From contig JAENJF010000011.1 in the NCBI GenBank assembly GCA_016844685.1, positions 1-32,963 on the forward strand: DNA of 32,963 nt, read 5' to 3'. The DNA comes from Candidatus Nitrosotenuis sp. Lineage in GTDB: Archaea > Thermoproteota > Nitrososphaeria > Nitrososphaerales > Nitrosopumilaceae. A model generated the notes under the pieces. That model was given only the letters and a program-made list of their open reading frames with translations. It was not told where the DNA came from and did not search any database. Shown here piece after piece: positions 31,402-32,963 of this stretch. Numbering within the stretch: the first letter of the stretch is position 1; each line of letters starts with the position of its first letter. The position numbers and the translations under genes were made by a program.

Positions 31402-31417
31402 ATGAATTTCAGGTTAT
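31402..31417 (+). other. Non-canonical 16-nt tRNA intron in the D loop
   Basis: The sequence atgaatttcaggttat interrupts exon GGCCAA from GGAT. Central helix GGCC/GGTT, 3-nt bulges AAA and ATG, and inner helix TGA/TCA around ATT make a bulge-helix-bulge. Cutting after the second base of each bulge removes exactly this segment and restores the D arm. Confidence 0.8.
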
Positions 31418-31433
31418 GGATTTCGCGCTCTGG

Positions 31434-31448
31434 ATCTTATGAGAGGAT
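31434..31448 (+). other. 15-nt tRNA intron at the anticodon loop (37/38)
   Basis: Removing atcttatgagaggat joins CTCTGG to ACGCGG, giving the anticodon loop C-U-CUG-G-A. CTCT can pair with AGAG, but the 3' bulge then has four rather than three bases, so the splicing motif is relaxed. The boundaries could shift by one base without changing the product. Confidence 0.75.
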
Positions 31449-31484
31449 ACGCGGAGACGGCAGTTCGAATCTGCCTCGGGCTAC

Positions 31485-32084
31485 TTATCTAGATGCTTGT
31501 GCTATTCTTTCTAGCTCGTTCTTTTTCCTGACAGATGGAGCGTTTCCATCATTTGTTGATGCAGCGATAAGATGGTCTGCAAGGTATTCTTCCATTGACC
31601 TTGGATTTGAAAATGTTGCTTCTTTTACGCCATCTGCGATAAATCTCAATGCCAAGTCAACTCTTCTTAGAGGAGATACATCAACTGATACATGGTATGC
31701 AGTGCCGCCGTAAACTATTCTTGTAGTATCCTCGTTTGGCGCCGAATATTCGATTGCTCTAACTAGTACCTCGACTGGATTCTTGCCAGTCTTTAGGTGA
31801 ATTATATCAAATGCTGCTTTTACGGTATTGATTGTACGAGCTTTTTTACCGCCCATTCTTCCAGTGTTCTTTGCATATTTTTTTCCAAAGTGCATTAGCT
31901 TGTTTGCAAGTCTCTCTGCAATGTTTACTTCGAGTTTGTTGAACCGCTTTAGTGAGGAGCGGCCAAATGTCAACGGCATTACTGATTTTTTAAGTGAGAT
32001 TGTGGTTTTGAGTCCAGGATCCTTTATCTCGATTCCAGAAAGATCCCATTTTCTAAATAACAAAAGATTTGGTGTGTCTGTCAT
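31485..32084 (-). CDS. rps7: Ribosomal protein uS7
   Basis: 199 aa. Small-subunit head protein that nucleates assembly. Conserved blocks VERL-like NIAERLANKLMHFGKKYAKN, NTVKAAFDIIHLKTGKNPVE, VLVRAIEYSAPNEDTTRI and RRVDLALRFIADGVKEATF mark the archaeal form. The start ATG is preceded by GGAG six bases upstream, within the uS12 stop region, a clear Shine-Dalgarno for an internal cistron. It follows uS12 with a 2-nt gap. The last codon lies 1 nt from the 3' end of the opposite-strand tRNA-Gln. Confidence 0.95.
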   Translation of the reverse strand: MTDTPNLLLFRKWDLSGIEIKDPGLKTTISLKKSVMPLTFGRSSLKRFNKLEVNIAERLANKLMHFGKKYAKNTGRMGGKKARTINTVKAAFDIIHLKTGKNPVEVLVRAIEYSAPNEDTTRIVYGGTAYHVSVDVSPLRRVDLALRFIADGVKEATFSNPRSMEEYLADHLIAASTNDGNAPSVRKKNELERIAQASR

Positions 32085-32086
32085 TT

Positions 32087-32524
32087 CTATCTCCTTGGCT
32101 TTTCTTTTCTTCCTCTGACTAGTTCTCTTAGCGAAGTTCCGTTTACCTTGAATACTTTGAATCTAACTCCGGGGATATCTCCCATTGCTCCACCTTGTGT
32201 TGCTCCCATTCCTTCTAGGTGAACCTCGTCGTGTTCGTCAATAAAGTTCATTGCGCCGTCTCGCGGTAAAAATGCCGTAACAGTTTTTCCGTTTTTGATT
32301 AGTTGTACTCTAACACATTTTCTTACAGCAGAGTTTGGCTGTTTTGCCTCAACTCCTACTTTTTCTAAAACAATACCTCTTGCCTGTGGTGAGCCGCCAA
32401 GTGGGTTTGATTTTCTGTCAAGGCCAAGCGTTCTTCGCTTATATCTTCCAATTGACCAGCGTTGTCTTTTTCTTTTTGACTTTAGTACGCGACCTGCAAA
32501 TAGACCAAGTGGAGACTTTGCCAT
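32087..32524 (-). CDS. rps12: Ribosomal protein uS12
   Basis: 145 aa. Decoding-site protein. The invariant [20 protein letters not shown] and [19 protein letters not shown] blocks and the basic N terminus ([20 protein letters not shown]) are diagnostic of the archaeal/eukaryotic form. GGAG precedes the ATG by about 8 nt, overlapping the end of the NusA gene. nusA-rps12-rps7 is the standard archaeal str-type order, downstream of the RNA polymerase genes (outside this window). Confidence 0.96.
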   Translation of the reverse strand: MAKSPLGLFAGRVLKSKRKRQRWSIGRYKRRTLGLDRKSNPLGGSPQARGIVLEKVGVEAKQPNSAVRKCVRVQLIKNGKTVTAFLPRDGAMNFIDEHDEVHLEGMGATQGGAMGDIPGVRFKVFKVNGTSLRELVRGRKEKPRR

Positions 32525-32528
32525 ACTA

Positions 32529-32963
32529 TCACTCCATCATTTTATCAGGACTGTTAATTAAAACGCTTGTAATGTCAAAATATCTTTTTGCAAGCAAGCG
32601 TGCCTTTTCGGCATTTCGTCCTTCTCGTCCAACTACAATTCCTTTCTTTTTTTGGTCGACCAAAACTATTGCCTGGGTTGTTCCATCAAGTCTTTTGTTT
32701 AGCTTTACATCAGTAACAAGTTTTGGGTTTAGCATATTTTTCAAAAATTCAATAGGATCATTAGAATATTCAACAAGCTCAACACTTTTTTTGACAATGT
32801 TTTGAAGATTTTTAATATGTGAGCCGCCCTTGCCAATTGCAAGTCCCATTTTTCCTTCGCTGACTACAAAAATAACTCGGTTCTGTTTTTCATCCTCCAC
32901 ACAATCACGAGCTGATGCACCTGTAACATTTTGAAAAAGTGAGATTAAACGCATTTGATCAGT
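32529..32963 (-). CDS. nusA: NusA-like KH-domain transcription factor (5' end beyond window)
   Basis: Two KH domains fill most of the chain: KH1 about residues 25-60 ([20 protein letters not shown], the GxxG loop IGKGG) and KH2 about 95-130 ([20 protein letters not shown], loop GREG). The C-terminal extension and S1 domain of bacterial NusA are absent, as usual for archaea. ATG 32954 gives 141 aa, but the reading frame continues to the right edge as [10 protein letters not shown], which resembles the interior of the family N terminus. The true start is therefore probably outside the window and the gene is listed as partial. It is the first visible gene of the nusA-rps12-rps7 operon. Confidence 0.9.
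   Translation of the reverse strand, partial: TDQMRLISLFQNVTGASARDCVEDEKQNRVIFVVSEGKMGLAIGKGGSHIKNLQNIVKKSVELVEYSNDPIEFLKNMLNPKLVTDVKLNKRLDGTTQAIVLVDQKKKGIVVGREGRNAEKARLLAKRYFDITSVLINSPDKMME

Larger units (their letters stand above)
31380..31483 (+). tRNA. tRNA-Gln (anticodon CUG) with two introns
   Basis: The acceptor stem AGCCCGA/TCGGGCT is a perfect 7 bp with discriminator A73. The T arm is GGCAG-TTCGAAT-CTGCC and the D stem is GTCT/GGAT (positions 10-13 and 22-25, with two wobble pairs). The anticodon stem is TCGCG/CGCGG around loop CT-CUG-GA. Two stretches must be removed to form this cloverleaf: 31402-31417 in the D loop and 31434-31448 after position 37. Mature length is 73 nt and CCA is not encoded. 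Box A/B-like segments are within the exons. The 3' end is 1 nt from the convergent uS7 stop codon. Confidence 0.9.

Noticed and set aside
31402-31713. Plus-strand ORF of 103 codons
   Set aside because: It runs through the tRNA gene and antisense to uS7, so it is a shadow frame.
1-32963. CRISPR arrays, insertion sequences, prophage genes
   Set aside because: No spaced direct repeats, transposase, integrase or capsid-like genes were seen on either strand.

Overview
The window is AT-rich archaeal chromosome, almost certainly from an ammonia-oxidising Thaumarchaeon (Nitrosopumilus/Nitrosarchaeum-like). The reasons are the archaeal-type translation and secretion genes (eL19, eL32, P0/P1 stalk, Cbf5, Spt5, SecY/SecE, prefoldin alpha, archaeal Adk, DtdA), many TTG and GTG starts placed 24-32 nt downstream of TATA boxes (leaderless or nearly leaderless transcripts), an intron-containing tRNA, and several proteins I know only as thaumarchaeal hypotheticals. 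No phage, insertion sequence, CRISPR array or large foreign island is visible. This is mostly core housekeeping DNA, with interest concentrated in small genes, gene-order breaks and RNA processing.

Layout. 1-1500: start of a secreted protein running off the left edge, then myo-inositol-1-phosphate synthase. 1530-10816, all on the minus strand and read right to left: prefoldin alpha, FtsY, ornithine carbamoyltransferase, then the distal spc-type block uL18-uS5-uL30-uL15-SecY-Adk-EMC3/YidC-like-Cmk-Cbf5-small anchored protein. These genes abut or overlap, and a TATA box in front of uL18 suggests an internal promoter. 10860-11294: a frameshifted cupin gene. 11296-15672: superoxide dismutase, a PA-domain subtilase with a C-terminal membrane anchor, and ATP-type PEP carboxykinase. 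15812-16658: eL32-eL19, normally part of the spc block but here set apart. 16655-17727: O6-alkylguanine-DNA alkyltransferase and D-aminoacyl-tRNA deacylase.

17767-21064 (plus): SecE-Spt5-uL11, then uL1-uL10, separated by an inverted Lrp/AsnC regulator. The stalk protein P1/L12 lies on the opposite strand at 21758-22057, beyond a TRIC-type channel gene. 22100-28266: an unknown gene divergent from the AlaRS-LeuRS operon. 28267-29273 is a roughly 1 kb stretch without long genes; it holds two small minus-strand ORFs, each with a well-placed TATA box (a 42-aa membrane peptide and a 31-aa four-cysteine zinc-finger peptide). 29274-31342: geranylgeranyl-reductase-like flavoprotein, a YkgJ cysteine-cluster protein and an unknown 109-aa protein. 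31380-31483: tRNA-Gln(CUG) with two introns. 31485-right edge (minus): NusA-like KH protein, uS12 and uS7.

Functionally the window joins ribosome synthesis, protein export (SecY, SecE, FtsY, EMC3-like), tRNA charging and proofreading (AlaRS, LeuRS, DtdA), RNA modification (Cbf5) and lipid metabolism (inositol phosphate and isoprenoid-chain reduction). The least explained items are the C-terminal tail on FtsY, the P0 protein lacking its acidic tail, the two small ORFs at 28.5-28.9 kb, the twice-interrupted tRNA-Gln and the dyad sites in front of uL1 and the reductase.
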